From: Epithemia pelagica
Taxonomy: Eukaryota; Bacillariophyta; Bacillariophyceae; Surirellales; Surirellaceae
DNA length: 64,000 bases
Assembly (NCBI GenBank): GCA_946965045.2
Contig: OX337241.1
Location: forward strand, 930,001-994,000
Direction: 5' to 3'
Part shown: one piece after another, positions 9,635-18,641 of the stretch
Layout: the number at the start of each line of letters is the position of its first letter
Numbering within the stretch: the first letter of the stretch is position 1
Notes under the pieces: model-generated
Databases searched by the model: none
The model's input: the letters and a program-made list of their open reading frames with translations, nothing else
What the model was told of the DNA's origin: nothing
Program-made: the position numbers and the translations under genes

Positions 9635-10519
9635 TCAATTCGTTTTCTCGACCCGCCGACGTTTGGGCGAGTTCTCGGGGAAAAATTCACTGTACACCAC
9701 CGATATTTCACGATCATCACTCAGTTGATTCCAATGTATGTCAAATGCTTCATGTTCGCCATCTTCAACAGGCGAAATTCGAATAGATTCCCAGTTCTTG
9801 CAGCGTGCATAGCCGGTGAGGTTGTAACTTCCATAAACAGAGTGTTGTGTGGTAACAAGCGTTTTTTCATGCATGGAGGACAAGCCGTGTGGACAACACC
9901 TGCCCCCAGAAGTGTCCATTGTATCCGCTACTCTTATTTCAATTGCATTGAACAACTGATAACTCTGATACCGTTTGTTGTATTCGAGAAATTTCGAAAT
10001 AGCTCGGACGGAATTCTTAGTTTCATGAAGAGTCTTCGGGTCCTTGCTGACGTAGTCGATGATGATGCGTATTTGATGGCTGGTGGCGTAATGAAATATC
10101 AGATCAAATGCAAAGAAATCTGTGATACGGTATCCCTTCATTCGAATCACCGACATTGGGGGCGCTTGATCAAACACAGCAGCAATCGCCCGTAAAGGGT
10201 GATGTTCTGGTACGTCGCTAACACTCTTGTCGAATGGACGGGGCACTGTTCGGTAGAAGGTTTTTGTCTTGAGATCAATTCCGTTCTTTAGCGTCGCCAT
10301 GCGCTGATCAAACCACCCATAGCCTTGGTATTCCTCCGGTACCATTACATTGTTGTCCCAGTCTACATCCACTTCCGCGGCGGATGACTCACTGGACCGA
10401 TTCGGGGTGTACTTATGGGATATCCCTTCGGCATCCAAGCCATCCTCTTGGTCGATTGCACTGTAGTCGATTTCTTCCACTTCTTCTCCCATGGTGCCAT
10501 CGCAAACATTCGTCGCCAT
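9635..10519 (-). CDS. PLD-superfamily (single HKD) protein of module copy 1
   Basis: 294 aa from the ATG at 10519 (MATNVCDGTMGEEVEEID). An acidic head (~1-60) precedes a domain whose C-terminal half shows a phospholipase-D/nuclease HKD motif: MHEKTLVTTQHSVYGSYNLT, i.e. HxK followed by GSxNLT, as in Nuc/PLDc_2-type proteins. Upstream RIIIDYVSKD fits the strand before the motif. The end is basic (SPKRRRVEKTN), a possible nuclear signal. A single HKD implies a dimeric active site. Family members are nucleases or lipid hydrolases; which applies is not visible. The position usually held by Asp in HKD is Thr/Gln-rich here, so activity is uncertain. Because copies 1 and 2 both keep this frame intact it may be expressed or selected. 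Confidence 0.65.
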   Translation of the reverse strand: MATNVCDGTMGEEVEEIDYSAIDQEDGLDAEGISHKYTPNRSSESSAAEVDVDWDNNVMVPEEYQGYGWFDQRMATLKNGIDLKTKTFYRTVPRPFDKSVSDVPEHHPLRAIAAVFDQAPPMSVIRMKGYRITDFFAFDLIFHYATSHQIRIIIDYVSKDPKTLHETKNSVRAISKFLEYNKRYQSYQLFNAIEIRVADTMDTSGGRCCPHGLSSMHEKTLVTTQHSVYGSYNLTGYARCKNWESIRISPVEDGEHEAFDIHWNQLSDDREISVVYSEFFPENSPKRRRVEKTN

Positions 10520-10917
10520 TAGGCAGAGTCCACCCGTTATGGGAAGGGAGCACTCCAGAATCACCGTCCCTTCATTGGGATCCTTGGTCTTATCGGTGGG
10601 CAAGTAAATACCCGACGCCGTTTGGACTTCTTTCGGTGCCCGTTTTACCAAAACGCGATCGCCCAAAGGAGCCAAACTACGAAACAAGGCCTGTTGAAGA
10701 AATCATACAAACAGCACCAGCTTCAGTGAGACGGCAAAGCAAAGCAAAGCGAACCACGAGACACAAAGATCCAAAAGATACACTCGCAATCAATGGCCTG
10801 ATGATGAAACAGTCTCGATTCCAAAACGACCCTGATCCTCTATGCCCTCTCTATCGTTGAAAACCCTACAGAATGAACATTCAAAGGCAATGGCAGACTT
10901 ACGCGTGTTCTAAACAT
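9635..10917 (-). CDS. cpn10 (GroES-like) 5' half fused in frame to the PLD protein
   Basis: Exon 1 is 10903-10917 (MFRTR), with a GTAAGT donor. The intron is 10691-10902 and exon 2 starts at 10690 after CAACAG. The spliced product begins MFRTRALFRSLAPLGDRVLV and continues to GIYLP and NEGTVI, the N-terminal half of a mitochondrial-type 10-kDa chaperonin including the mobile loop. At 10559 the sequence enters the repeat module and stays open into the PLD protein, giving a predicted 356-aa chimera. The second half of cpn10 (dome loop, final strand) is missing and was not found nearby. So this is a disrupted chaperonin gene, or an expressed chimera. I cannot tell from sequence. Confidence 0.6.
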
Positions 10918-11817
10918 GGTGACGGCGGATTCACAGTCGACGCAGAAAGAGTTCAATGAATGGAAAAGATGGAATGATGCAAGACGAAATCCAGACCCAC
11001 CGTAGGCAGACGGACAGACGGTGCTGAATTCGTCTGAGTTCAGTATGAACGGGACGGGTGGGCCGTAAGGCTTGGGGTCTGGGGTGGGAATTTCCAGAAA
11101 GACCAGCTGTACCGAAAACGGACGGACAGTAGAGTAAAAAGTACAATTGAGCAAACATGGCGGTTGATGAAACGGTTAAATATATAGGGCAATGATATAG
11201 CAATGATTATTTTAATGGTCAGTCATGGTATGATTTGGAGGTGCACCTCCAACCGCGTAAAATGTGAGTGGAGACTCACCCTTGACGTATCGTTAGTAAT
11301 AATGTAAGACTCCCAACCATCAATCTATGACCTCTACAAGCCATTTTTCTGTCGAAGCCTGTAATTTGACGTTGAATGACGTTACGAGCTCCCGGCTCAC
11401 GATCGCACCACTGCATAATAGCACCACCATCACCATGAACAGTAAAGCCGCAGTGCACCTCCAACGAAAGGTGCTAGCACTCCTCCAACCATCAAGCATG
11501 CCTCAGAATGGAGTGTACCGTGAAGGTTGAAAAGGGCGGCGATGAGTTGGATAGTTTGATCGAGCTACAACTACATTTGCAATGTCTTCCAGTTTGATGA
11601 GTGATGAGGGAAAGTCGTGACAAGAATATCAACAATGGAGACAGATAACGATGGAAAGATAAAGATCACAACGGAGGAACGACGGAGAAAGATTCAATTC
11701 GGGTCAAGGAATGATGGACGACCCGGAAATTGAAACACGGCAATCAGACGGGTGGTTTTCAAGCATCAAGGAAGTATCTGTCAGAAGACGACGACACAGC
11801 TTCTGTTGTCGGCGACA
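10918..11817. other. Intergenic between cpn10 5' end and the 11.8-kb gene
   Basis: Presumed promoter of cpn10 (left-going) and of the next gene (right-going). A TTAAATATATAG stretch near 11175 is TATA-like. A 14-bp palindrome GGAGGTGCACCTCC lies at about 11235-11248, and GTGCACCTCCAAC recurs near 11453. Nothing else supported. Confidence 0.35.
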
Positions 11818-13149
11818 ATGGTGGCGGTGCTGCTGCTGCTTCGAGTGGATACCGTGGAGCTGTGGTGGCAGTCGAAGATCGCGTGGTCGTTCTTCTCCTT
11901 CCGCCATGCGACAAACGTTGAGTCACACAGCGTCATTATTGACGAGCGGCCACAACGACCACGACTGGACGAAAAATGGTCGTGCCCGAGGCTGTGCCCA
12001 ATCTACGAATGCAACAATCACGGAAACAAGCACGGAGGGTTGCATCCAAACAACCACCATCACCAGCGACAACAGCACACCAGCAAGAAGAAAAAGAAGA
12101 ACCAACAGGACATTCCAGAGAATCGTTCCTCGAGTACTGCTAGTCGCTTTCATGTTTGGAATTATGCCGAGAAACGACCTCCAACACATGCACATCCAGA
12201 ACGTGATTTAGAGGAGGACGACGACAAGCCCCATTCCGTTGACTCCAGGATTGTTTCTTCCACAGCCTCGTATTTGACCTCGTGTCCGACGGCTGCCTTT
12301 ACCATTGGTTATGGTGTCGGAACCTGGCCGCATCATTTGCCGACAAGCAGCAGCCGCAGGACAAGCAGGAGCAGTACAGATCGTGGGCGGGGAGACGAAA
12401 CGGATGCCGAAACAGGATCATTGTCCTGGTCCTTTTCGTCCGAGAATCCTCCTATCAGCCATGGCAGCCATGTGAGTACAAAAACGACTCTTCTTTCTCG
12501 CTCGCAAGTGGTGCAACAATTACCACCCTGTGAATTTGTGCAGTTTCAATGTTGGTCTCGCCTGCAAGCACCGACTGGTGCGGCGACACAGGTGGCTGTC
12601 GTGCGGGCCGTGACACTGGCGTCGTCGTCGTGGGTGAGGAGTATTACTGCCATGGGTGGGAAACGACGAGGCAATCGCCATTCAAATAAGTACTACAATC
12701 ACAAAACAGACACTCGTACAAACCATGATCCTCCCTTGGGTTGGTCCTGGTTGTTTCAAACCTTTGGTGTCGAACAATTGCACGTGCAAGCCTTGGATCG
12801 AGCCTTGCCCAGCAATCTGCGCAACATTGTGTTGGATCGCTTGCAACAAACGGGTACCACGGCCCAAAACAAAAAAGCCTTGATGCGAATCCTCCACGAG
12901 TTGCCAAAAAAACCACAAGGAAAGGACTCCACAGACCTGGCCTGGTCCTTTCCAGAGTACTACTCGTCCCGTAATCGAAGAATGGTGGTGAACCAAACCG
13001 AGCCGAACCAGCAGCTGCAGCGTCACCCTAAGAGGTGGTGGTGGAACAAGAACCCGCATCACAACAAGATGTGGTGGCATGGCAAAAAGGACAAGACGAG
13101 CCTCGATCATTCTCCTTCTTTTTCTTTTAGCAACAATGATCCAAAATGA
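11818..13149 (+). CDS. Hypothetical secreted or type II membrane protein
   Basis: 443 aa from the first ATG (11818). The frame is open upstream to about 11752 without an ATG, so a small 5' exon is possible. Residues 1-17 (MVAVLLLLRVDTVELWW) look like a signal peptide or anchor. The remainder is mostly low-complexity: His/Gln/Lys runs (HHHHQRQQ, SKKKKKN), a Ser/Arg-rich stretch, and Trp-rich basic end (RWWWNKNPHHNKMWWHG). A more ordered block LFQTFGVEQLHVQALDRALP with an ALMRILHELP helix lies in the C-terminal third. No family recognised. The long intact frame supports a gene despite composition. Confidence 0.5.
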   Translation: MVAVLLLLRVDTVELWWQSKIAWSFFSFRHATNVESHSVIIDERPQRPRLDEKWSCPRLCPIYECNNHGNKHGGLHPNNHHHQRQQHTSKKKKKNQQDIPENRSSSTASRFHVWNYAEKRPPTHAHPERDLEEDDDKPHSVDSRIVSSTASYLTSCPTAAFTIGYGVGTWPHHLPTSSSRRTSRSSTDRGRGDETDAETGSLSWSFSSENPPISHGSHVSTKTTLLSRSQVVQQLPPCEFVQFQCWSRLQAPTGAATQVAVVRAVTLASSSWVRSITAMGGKRRGNRHSNKYYNHKTDTRTNHDPPLGWSWLFQTFGVEQLHVQALDRALPSNLRNIVLDRLQQTGTTAQNKKALMRILHELPKKPQGKDSTDLAWSFPEYYSSRNRRMVVNQTEPNQQLQRHPKRWWWNKNPHHNKMWWHGKKDKTSLDHSPSFSFSNNDPK

Positions 13150-14038
13150 TGAGGAGTATATGAGGTCGGTTCGTATGGTCAACGACCCTCCTCAGCAGGA
13201 CCTTGTGGTTGTTTCTTCATGGTTCGCCCATGGCAAAACAATCCAAAATCAATCATTGGCCGCCATCATGCTGACCATGTTCTCTCTCTCATTCCCCCAT
13301 AATTTGGCGGCGATAATGCGTAGATACCCCTCTCTCTTGTGGTTTTGGTTGGGGAACAGAAAAGTGCGGGGCAAAAACATCGCTACCATTCGCTATCGTC
13401 AGCGACTACTGGTAGCGACTCCACTCCACTCGTATTCGGTGGAAGTGGAATCGGCATGGGGACACGAGCGAATGCAAGGTGCTTCTCGAGCTACCCTTTC
13501 CTCATCAATAGTAATCGTAGGATTTCGCCCTCGTTTGGATGTTTGCGGGATAGATAAGTTCTGGCGAGCTTAGTAGTTTGGAACCAGTCCAACCATTCAT
13601 GGTTCCCTTGCTATGAACTAGAGGAATGATGTCGCATTCAAAGCAGGGAAATTTTGCAAACATCACATAATCTCTAGTTCATGTGGGCTCATCCACTACC
13701 ACTAATACCTCTCTATCTAGTTGAGGCGAGTCCTTCATCTCCCTGTCTACGACAATGGTAGTGGCGGCATTCAAAGCGATGAATATCATGTTGTGATTTT
13801 TGCCAATGATAGTGACTATTTGTGTTTGAAGGCATTCATGGGCAAATTGGATGAGGCCGAGGACGTACTTGGACATTGCTGGAATGTAAGGTATTACCCT
13901 CTTATCCATCAACAAGGAAACCTATACTCAACTTTTTCAAAATGCTTGTACGGCAGGAACATGAAGACAAACAAAAACATGGTTACTTCTGAATTAGATT
14001 CAACATAGTAGATCCTTCGACTGTGGCTGACCTAGCAC
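13150..14038. other. Intergenic with a possible short coding remnant
   Basis: No full gene. A 95-codon frame at 13721-14008 (YHVVIFANDSDYLCLKAFMG) looks protein-like but has no partner exon I can defend. A 9-bp inverted repeat GAACTAGAG / CTCTAGTTC brackets 13615-13680. Confidence 0.3.
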
Positions 14039-14959
14039 TTAGGAGAGACCAAACACCATCATGGCCATTCCAATCCCAAACACCAGTGAGAACGGATTCA
14101 TGGACAGTGTCACACTCGCACCCGACAATAAGGAGGTCTGGTTGTTGTTGGCAGACAAGGATGACTGGAACAAGTTCTCAAATTCCGTCCGTGTAAAACA
14201 AGTATCGGCTCCACTCTCCTCTTGAATGTGTTGGGCCAATTCGGGACTGACTACCGAAGAACCACCAAAAAACAAGTTGACAAAATCCACCACATTGTCT
14301 GCCGTGATACAGAGATCATCCAGAGCGGCTTCACTGCCCTCGGCGCCAGTTGCAACACCGGTGCAGGCCACTACATCGTCGAACAAAAACTTTCCTGATT
14401 TTCCGGCCGGGAGCTGGATATGCTCCATTTCCCAAGTATCAATGGAACCATTCTTGTTGGTATCAATAAATTCAATCGCATCTTGGACCATTGAATCCAT
14501 ATCCAGTCTGTCTTGACTTGCTGAATCATCCACAAGGCCAGACAACAATGACGTGTAGAGAGACCGGAGTATATCGGTCGAGACCGTTTGGCCAGTCTCC
14601 ATACGAGCAACAAGGTCTTCCAAGGTTTGATCCGCTTGTGTCAAAGAAGCGCCCTTGTTTGGCACGTGTGATTGGCCTCCTTGCTGAGACGTGAGGAGAA
14701 AGCACTTGTTGTTGTGGTTCGTTTCTTCTGGAACAGCCGTCAAGGTACGCCGAAGGTCCAATTTTCCGACCACCAATCCAACAAGCAGCAACAAAATCGC
14801 AATCCCAATAAAGACGAGAAAGAATTTGGGCCGCGATTCTTCAGGACTTGGTTGTACGTTCGTGGCGATGTAGAAGAAATTTGTACCATCAGGGAACGGA
14901 ACCGGAACCGGAACACCGCCATTCAAAAGATTGAGATTGCTGGCATCGAATTCGAACAC
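14039..14959 (-). CDS. EF-hand protein with N-terminal membrane anchor
   Basis: About 306 codons, no ATG at the 5' end (the frame begins at a GTG and is open further upstream), so a 5' exon is probably missing from this model. Residues ~45-65 (FFLVFIGIAILLLLVGLVV) form a membrane span. The middle contains one canonical calcium-binding EF loop DTNKNGSIDTWE (ligands at 1,3,5,7,9,12) at about residue 170. The C-terminus ends in a hydrophobic tail (NPFSLVFGIGMAMMVFGLS) after a Ser/Ala/Gly site, like a GPI-attachment signal or a second span. It is probably a calcium-sensing surface or endomembrane protein; partner unknown. It starts back to back with the next gene, 14 bp apart. Confidence 0.65.
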   Translation of the reverse strand: MFEFDASNLNLLNGGVPVPVPFPDGTNFFYIATNVQPSPEESRPKFFLVFIGIAILLLLVGLVVGKLDLRRTLTAVPEETNHNNKCFLLTSQQGGQSHVPNKGASLTQADQTLEDLVARMETGQTVSTDILRSLYTSLLSGLVDDSASQDRLDMDSMVQDAIEFIDTNKNGSIDTWEMEHIQLPAGKSGKFLFDDVVACTGVATGAEGSEAALDDLCITADNVVDFVNLFFGGSSVVSPELAQHIQEESGADTCFTRTEFENLFQSSLSANNNQTSLLSGASVTLSMNPFSLVFGIGMAMMVFGLS

Positions 14960-14973
14960 AGACCCGACACACG

Positions 14974-15635
14974 ATGTCCGAATTCCTCGTGTGGATTGGG
15001 ATGGTGTGGGTTTGGTCGATCATCGTCGTCCTTGCAATGGCGGCGTACTCGTCGACCCGATACCATTCGCAAGAAAAAGTCATCCTTATCTTGACTGTCG
15101 CACAGTCCGACGGATTTGCATTATGGCGGGGGTGCTTGTTCGTGGTTGGGTATTACCTTGCATTCCTGGGTGGTTCATTATTTGCATTGGTCTTTCCGGT
15201 CCAGTTTTGCTGCCGTTTTTTGAGTGCCGCCGTCGGATTCTTGGTCTCGACCTTGCTCTTTGCCGCAGTCTTGAACGGATTGGGACATCATCATCCCAAG
15301 TGTTTGGCTGGCGTGGACTTTTATGAAGCAGATTACTTTACCGATGCCTTTGTGTTGATGCCTTTGTTTCGAGTTGGACCACCTTTAGTAGGGTACGTGC
15401 ACACACACGCACAAGACACTAGGGACATTTGCCAAGAGGTGGTTGTCATGTTTGTGTTGTATCCATGATTCCATGTGTTTTCTCATACTGTCGTTGTGCA
15501 CACATGTGTGCTGCTGTGGGATTGGTGGTATCTGTATAATACCAGGTGGGATATGGGTTGATTTACAGTGGTATTAGTGCCGATGAACACGATATTCGCA
15601 AATGTACAGGCATGACCATTGTCGTGACCTTGTAG
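14974..15635 (+). CDS. Small four-span membrane protein (two exons), function unknown
   Basis: Exons 14974-15387 and 15546-15635 give 167 aa. The donor is GTAGGG and the acceptor ACCAG; the join LVGYGLIYSGIS is in frame. Hydrophobic helices: FLVWIGMVWVWSIIVVLAMAA, a second around CLFVVGYYLAFLGGSLFALV, CCRFLSAAVGFLVSTLLFAAV, and a weaker one around FVLMPLFRVGPPLVGYG. A polar His/Cys loop (GHHHPKCLAG) lies between helices 3 and 4. No family recognised. Divergent from the EF-hand gene with almost no gap, so the two 5' ends may overlap. Confidence 0.55.
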
Positions 15636-15814
15636 GCCTTTGTCTTTCCAAGGTCACACGAACCCAATCCGTGGCCCAAGTAGCCTTCTTTCGTACACCC
15701 ATTGTCATTCGATATGGATCCATGTTCGAGGTGTTGCTTGTTTGCAAGGTTTGTTCCTCATCTTGCGTAAATGCGACAATGGCATAAACAAAAGCTATGG
15801 TTTGTAAAAACTAT

Positions 15815-16054
15815 CTAGGGGTAACTAGGGCAAAAGCTACTCGTGCTATCTTTCGATTTTCGGGTCCGGTCGCACATGCGTATAATGAGCGCAATCGCAA
15901 AATCGCGTTTTGATAGAATGGCCTGCGTGAAAGCGCGATGCGATTTGGAGGGAATTTTGGTGAGCATGAGCACCAAAATCGCGCTTTTGCGCGTCGATAG
16001 AATGGGCCCCGCATTGCATGCGATCACGCGTGACTCACTTTCATGCTTGGGGGT
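15815..16054. repeat. CpG-rich diverged direct duplication
   Basis: Two imperfect copies of a unit containing AAAATCGCG...TTTTG, ATAGAATGG and GCATGCGAT-like strings occur around 15890-15950 and 15970-16035. The region is rich in CG dinucleotides unlike its flanks. It abuts the inverted-repeat element that follows. Confidence 0.45.
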
Positions 16055-16650
16055 AAGGGCTGGGTAAGCCGATCCATGTTCGGCTAAGTAGGTTCAGTAC
16101 AAAAGCTAAGTAGCGTACATAAAATCCCATAGTACACGTCATACCTGAAATGGTGGGAAGTCCGAAAAAATGCAAAAACACTCCACGATGACGGCGAGAT
16201 CCGTTGATGCCGCATGCATTTACCGATGCATCGCATCAACATCCTACTACTGTAAGTTGTTTGAGTTTGCTAGTATTACTGTGTTCTGCAGCTACAGAAG
16301 ATTTGTCGCGTTGGATCAAAAGGTATACTGGTGATGTAATCCAAAAACCTTCCTAACTCATTCATTTCTCAACGGTGACTGAATCAAATTGAAACCATAG
16401 TTGCTCTAGTATTCAAGAGTATTATTCTAAAAGTGATTCAGTTAGGCTCAATTATCCATGAAGTTATTGCCATGGGGGTGATTTCTTCGACCATTGTCGA
16501 GTGATGGTTTCCGGATTGCACTGTTTCTCGTGGCAGCATGTTTTCGATTTGTGACCATTCGCCCCACTTGTTACAGTGATGAAAATAGTACTACGTAGCT
16601 TAATGTACTGAGCCTACTTAGCCGAACATGGATCGGCTTACCCAGCCCTT
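16055..16650. mobile_element. MITE-like element with ~55-bp terminal inverted repeats
   Basis: The left end (AAGGGCTGGGTAAGCCGATC...) from 16055 and the right end up to 16650 (...GATCGGCTTACCCAGCCCTT) are inverted copies over about 55 bp with few mismatches, including GTTCGGCTAAGTAGG on both sides. The ~480-bp interior has no coding capacity I can see. No convincing target-site duplication was found at the edges. Size and structure fit a non-autonomous DNA transposon. Confidence 0.7.
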
Positions 16651-16754
16651 TTGTGGCTCCTGAATACGACGGATACTGAACTCAGCCGTCCTATACCGCC
16701 TTGGCGGTTTCAATCCCCAAGAACGGCCCCGAAACCTACGTCATCTTTAAAGTT

Positions 16755-17888
16755 TCAAATGAACGTTTTAAATTCAAATTCACCGACTCGGCATTCCCGG
16801 ATCTCCATGATGAGTCGTGCGCGCATGGGGACTCTTCCAACTGCCAACCACACGCACCCGATGCACAAATTTGTCGAGGCGTTGTTGCCGCAACCACGGG
16901 TGCCAGGGTGCAAGTCGGTTGGACCATGGCGTTTTGTCGAGGAGCCGACCAACGGCACCAAAATTGCGATCTGAAACACTTTCGCCTCACCATTTTCAAT
17001 CTTCATCTGAACCAGATTCACCACTGCTCCAAACACCTTGTGATGCCCATCCAGATCTCCTCTGTATTTCTCCTTTAAGATATTGTAATGTTTCAGTAAA
17101 TTGTTGACAGTTTCATGTCTCGCCCTGGCATCAGCCATCATCTTGTCTTGATAGTCATTTCTTCCAGTAGGTGTGACAAAGTAGCATCCAGAATCGTTGT
17201 AACCACCATCAGCAATCACTTTCTCATTCGGTAGTAGCTCTTGAACAAGCCAGTCTCTGGCAATCCGTAGGTCTGGCCAAGCGCCACAAGGGAATGCACC
17301 ATTCCACCACACTATCCAGCCAGTTTTCAGGCAGATTCCCACCTCATACCTCACACCTGCTCCCTTAAACTTGTGCGAGTACCATTTTGGATCAAAAGGT
17401 GACGGCTCCAAAATCCTGAAGTCAGTACCATCCAAACTAATGAAACAGACCTGTCCAGGTACACTACAATCAAACCTATTGTCCCATACAATCTGTTATA
17501 AGAACAACAGCAATGGTCAGATATGAGGAGGACGACTTCATGGCAAATTCATGTAGGGCCATGTACTTACATAATTAAGACCACTATACAACAAATTTAC
17601 AAACACTTTGACCCACTTCCTGTAGGTCTTCCTCGTTGTTTTGGCTATTGAGACCATAACATCCTCTGTAGCATAGACTTTCAGAAAAGCCAGTGTCCAC
17701 AACAAATGACGAGGCGATGCACCTTTGGGCAATGAACTGTCCAGTTCATCCCACACATGAACACAGAGCAAAGGAGACATTCCAAAGTAAGAACGAAAAG
17801 CACGTGAGAAATCAAGTGAGTGTGAGTGTCTTGCTCTACCAAGCATTGGCAGAGCCAAGTTGATGAATGTTCGTTGTGTCACCAACAT
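16755..17888 (-). CDS. DDE transposase (DDE_Tnp_4 / Harbinger-like), two exons
   Basis: Cut-and-paste transposase. Exon 1 is 17571-17888 (MLVTQRTFINLALPMLGRAR), the intron is 17493-17570 (donor GTAAGT, acceptor AACAG) and exon 2 starts at 17492. The splice restores IVWDNRFDCSVPGQVCFIS before the catalytic domain. Catalytic residues: first Asp in DGTDFRILEPSPFD, second Asp in VIADGGYND, third Glu in ARHETVNNLLKHYN; the late NLVQMKIENGE block is also typical of the family. The last ~75 residues (from about 16980 to the stop at 16755) do not look like family sequence, so the true C-terminus may be altered. Exon 1 has the helical N-terminal region with KTYRKWVKVFV. Otherwise intact. Confidence 0.8.
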
Positions 17889-18225
17889 GGTGGGAGAAAA
17901 TCGCTTTGGAAAATTTATGTTTGCTCAGTGTGTGTCGCGATGCTGACCACACCTTTACTCTGATCTCGGTCTGTCTGTGTGTAGTACTGTCAGTTCATTG
18001 GAACAGGTTTTTTGGAATTTCATCACGTTCATTTGATTGGCTGGTCAGTTGAGCAGCGACACTAAACTTTGTACTGTTCTACATATAGTGACCAATTCGA
18101 ATTCGTGTCCGGTCATTGGAACCGGCCTGGAACGGTGCAGAAATTGATTCAAGTGTTTTCATTCAAAAACTGGAATTTCTGAATGGCCCTACCTCGCCAA
18201 CATCCTATTACTTTCTACATCTTAA

Positions 18226-18448
18226 GCGACCCACATATTGCCCTTATCTTGGGTTAACTGTGGGTCGCTTGATTATATCATTTGAACCACTAGAAAGTGT
18301 CCTGGGTCGGTTTTGAAAAAACAACCTGGCTCGAAAAAATCGACCCAGCTTGTTTTTTTAAAACCGACCCAGGACACCTTATAAGTGCCCAATTCACTTG
18401 GACGAACGACCCACGGTTGACCCAAGGTAAGGGCAATACGTGGGTCGC
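18226..18448. repeat. Nested palindromic fold-back sequence between the transposon genes
   Basis: Outer arms 18226-18268 and 18407-18448 are inverted copies (GCGACCCACATATTGCCCTT versus GCGACCCACGTATTGCCCTT). Each arm is itself a hairpin, beginning GCGACCCAC and ending GTGGGTCGC or near to it. Between them, 18297-18314 and 18360-18377 form a perfect 18-bp inverted repeat (GTGTCCTGGGTCGGTTTT), and pairing continues inward with a few mismatches. It could be a regulatory centre of the transposon, a fold-back element or a cruciform-forming site. Confidence 0.8.
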
Positions 18449-18641
18449 ACTACTTTCAGAATTGGAGCCAAATTGGGCATGGCCTCCTCGATTGAAAAAT
18501 GGAGTCCATGATGAAAACCGACCCAGTCCGGATTTTGGTGAACTGTTTTTAGGGTCATAATTAGTTTTCGTGCGAACAGACCAGTCTGGTTTTGCACTCC
18601 CTCGCGCTTTTGTTTTACGTACTAATAGTACCTATACTCCG

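Larger units (their letters stand above)
8849..10559. mobile_element. 1.7-kb PLD/FAS1 repeat module, copy 1 (1711 bp)
   Basis: From CAGTATGAGG at 8849 to CACTCCAGA at 10559 this sequence matches 19897-21588 almost base for base. The length difference is a single 19-bp insertion here (inside the FAS1 fragment, at about 9140) and I count about eight substitutions. Flanks differ completely on both sides, which places the boundaries. It contains a PLD-superfamily gene (minus) and a decayed fasciclin fragment (plus). No clear terminal inverted repeats. AGAAT occurs at both edges of this copy (8843-8847 and 10557-10561) as a weak candidate 5-bp duplication, but copy 2 shows no equivalent. The right edge interrupts a cpn10 exon. 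Confidence 0.85.

Noticed and set aside
8849-10559. Module interpreted as a Helitron
   Set aside because: Minus-strand 5' end is TC, but the 3' end is not CTRR, no terminal hairpin is visible and flanks are not A/T at both copies.
8843-10561. AGAAT as a 5-bp target-site duplication of the PLD module
   Set aside because: It partly overlaps sequence shared with copy 2, where no matching duplication is found; likely coincidence.
13079-13573. Plus-strand frame starting MAKRTRRASIILLLF
   Set aside because: It overlaps the end of the longer 11818-13149 frame in another register and has the look of a shadow; no domain.
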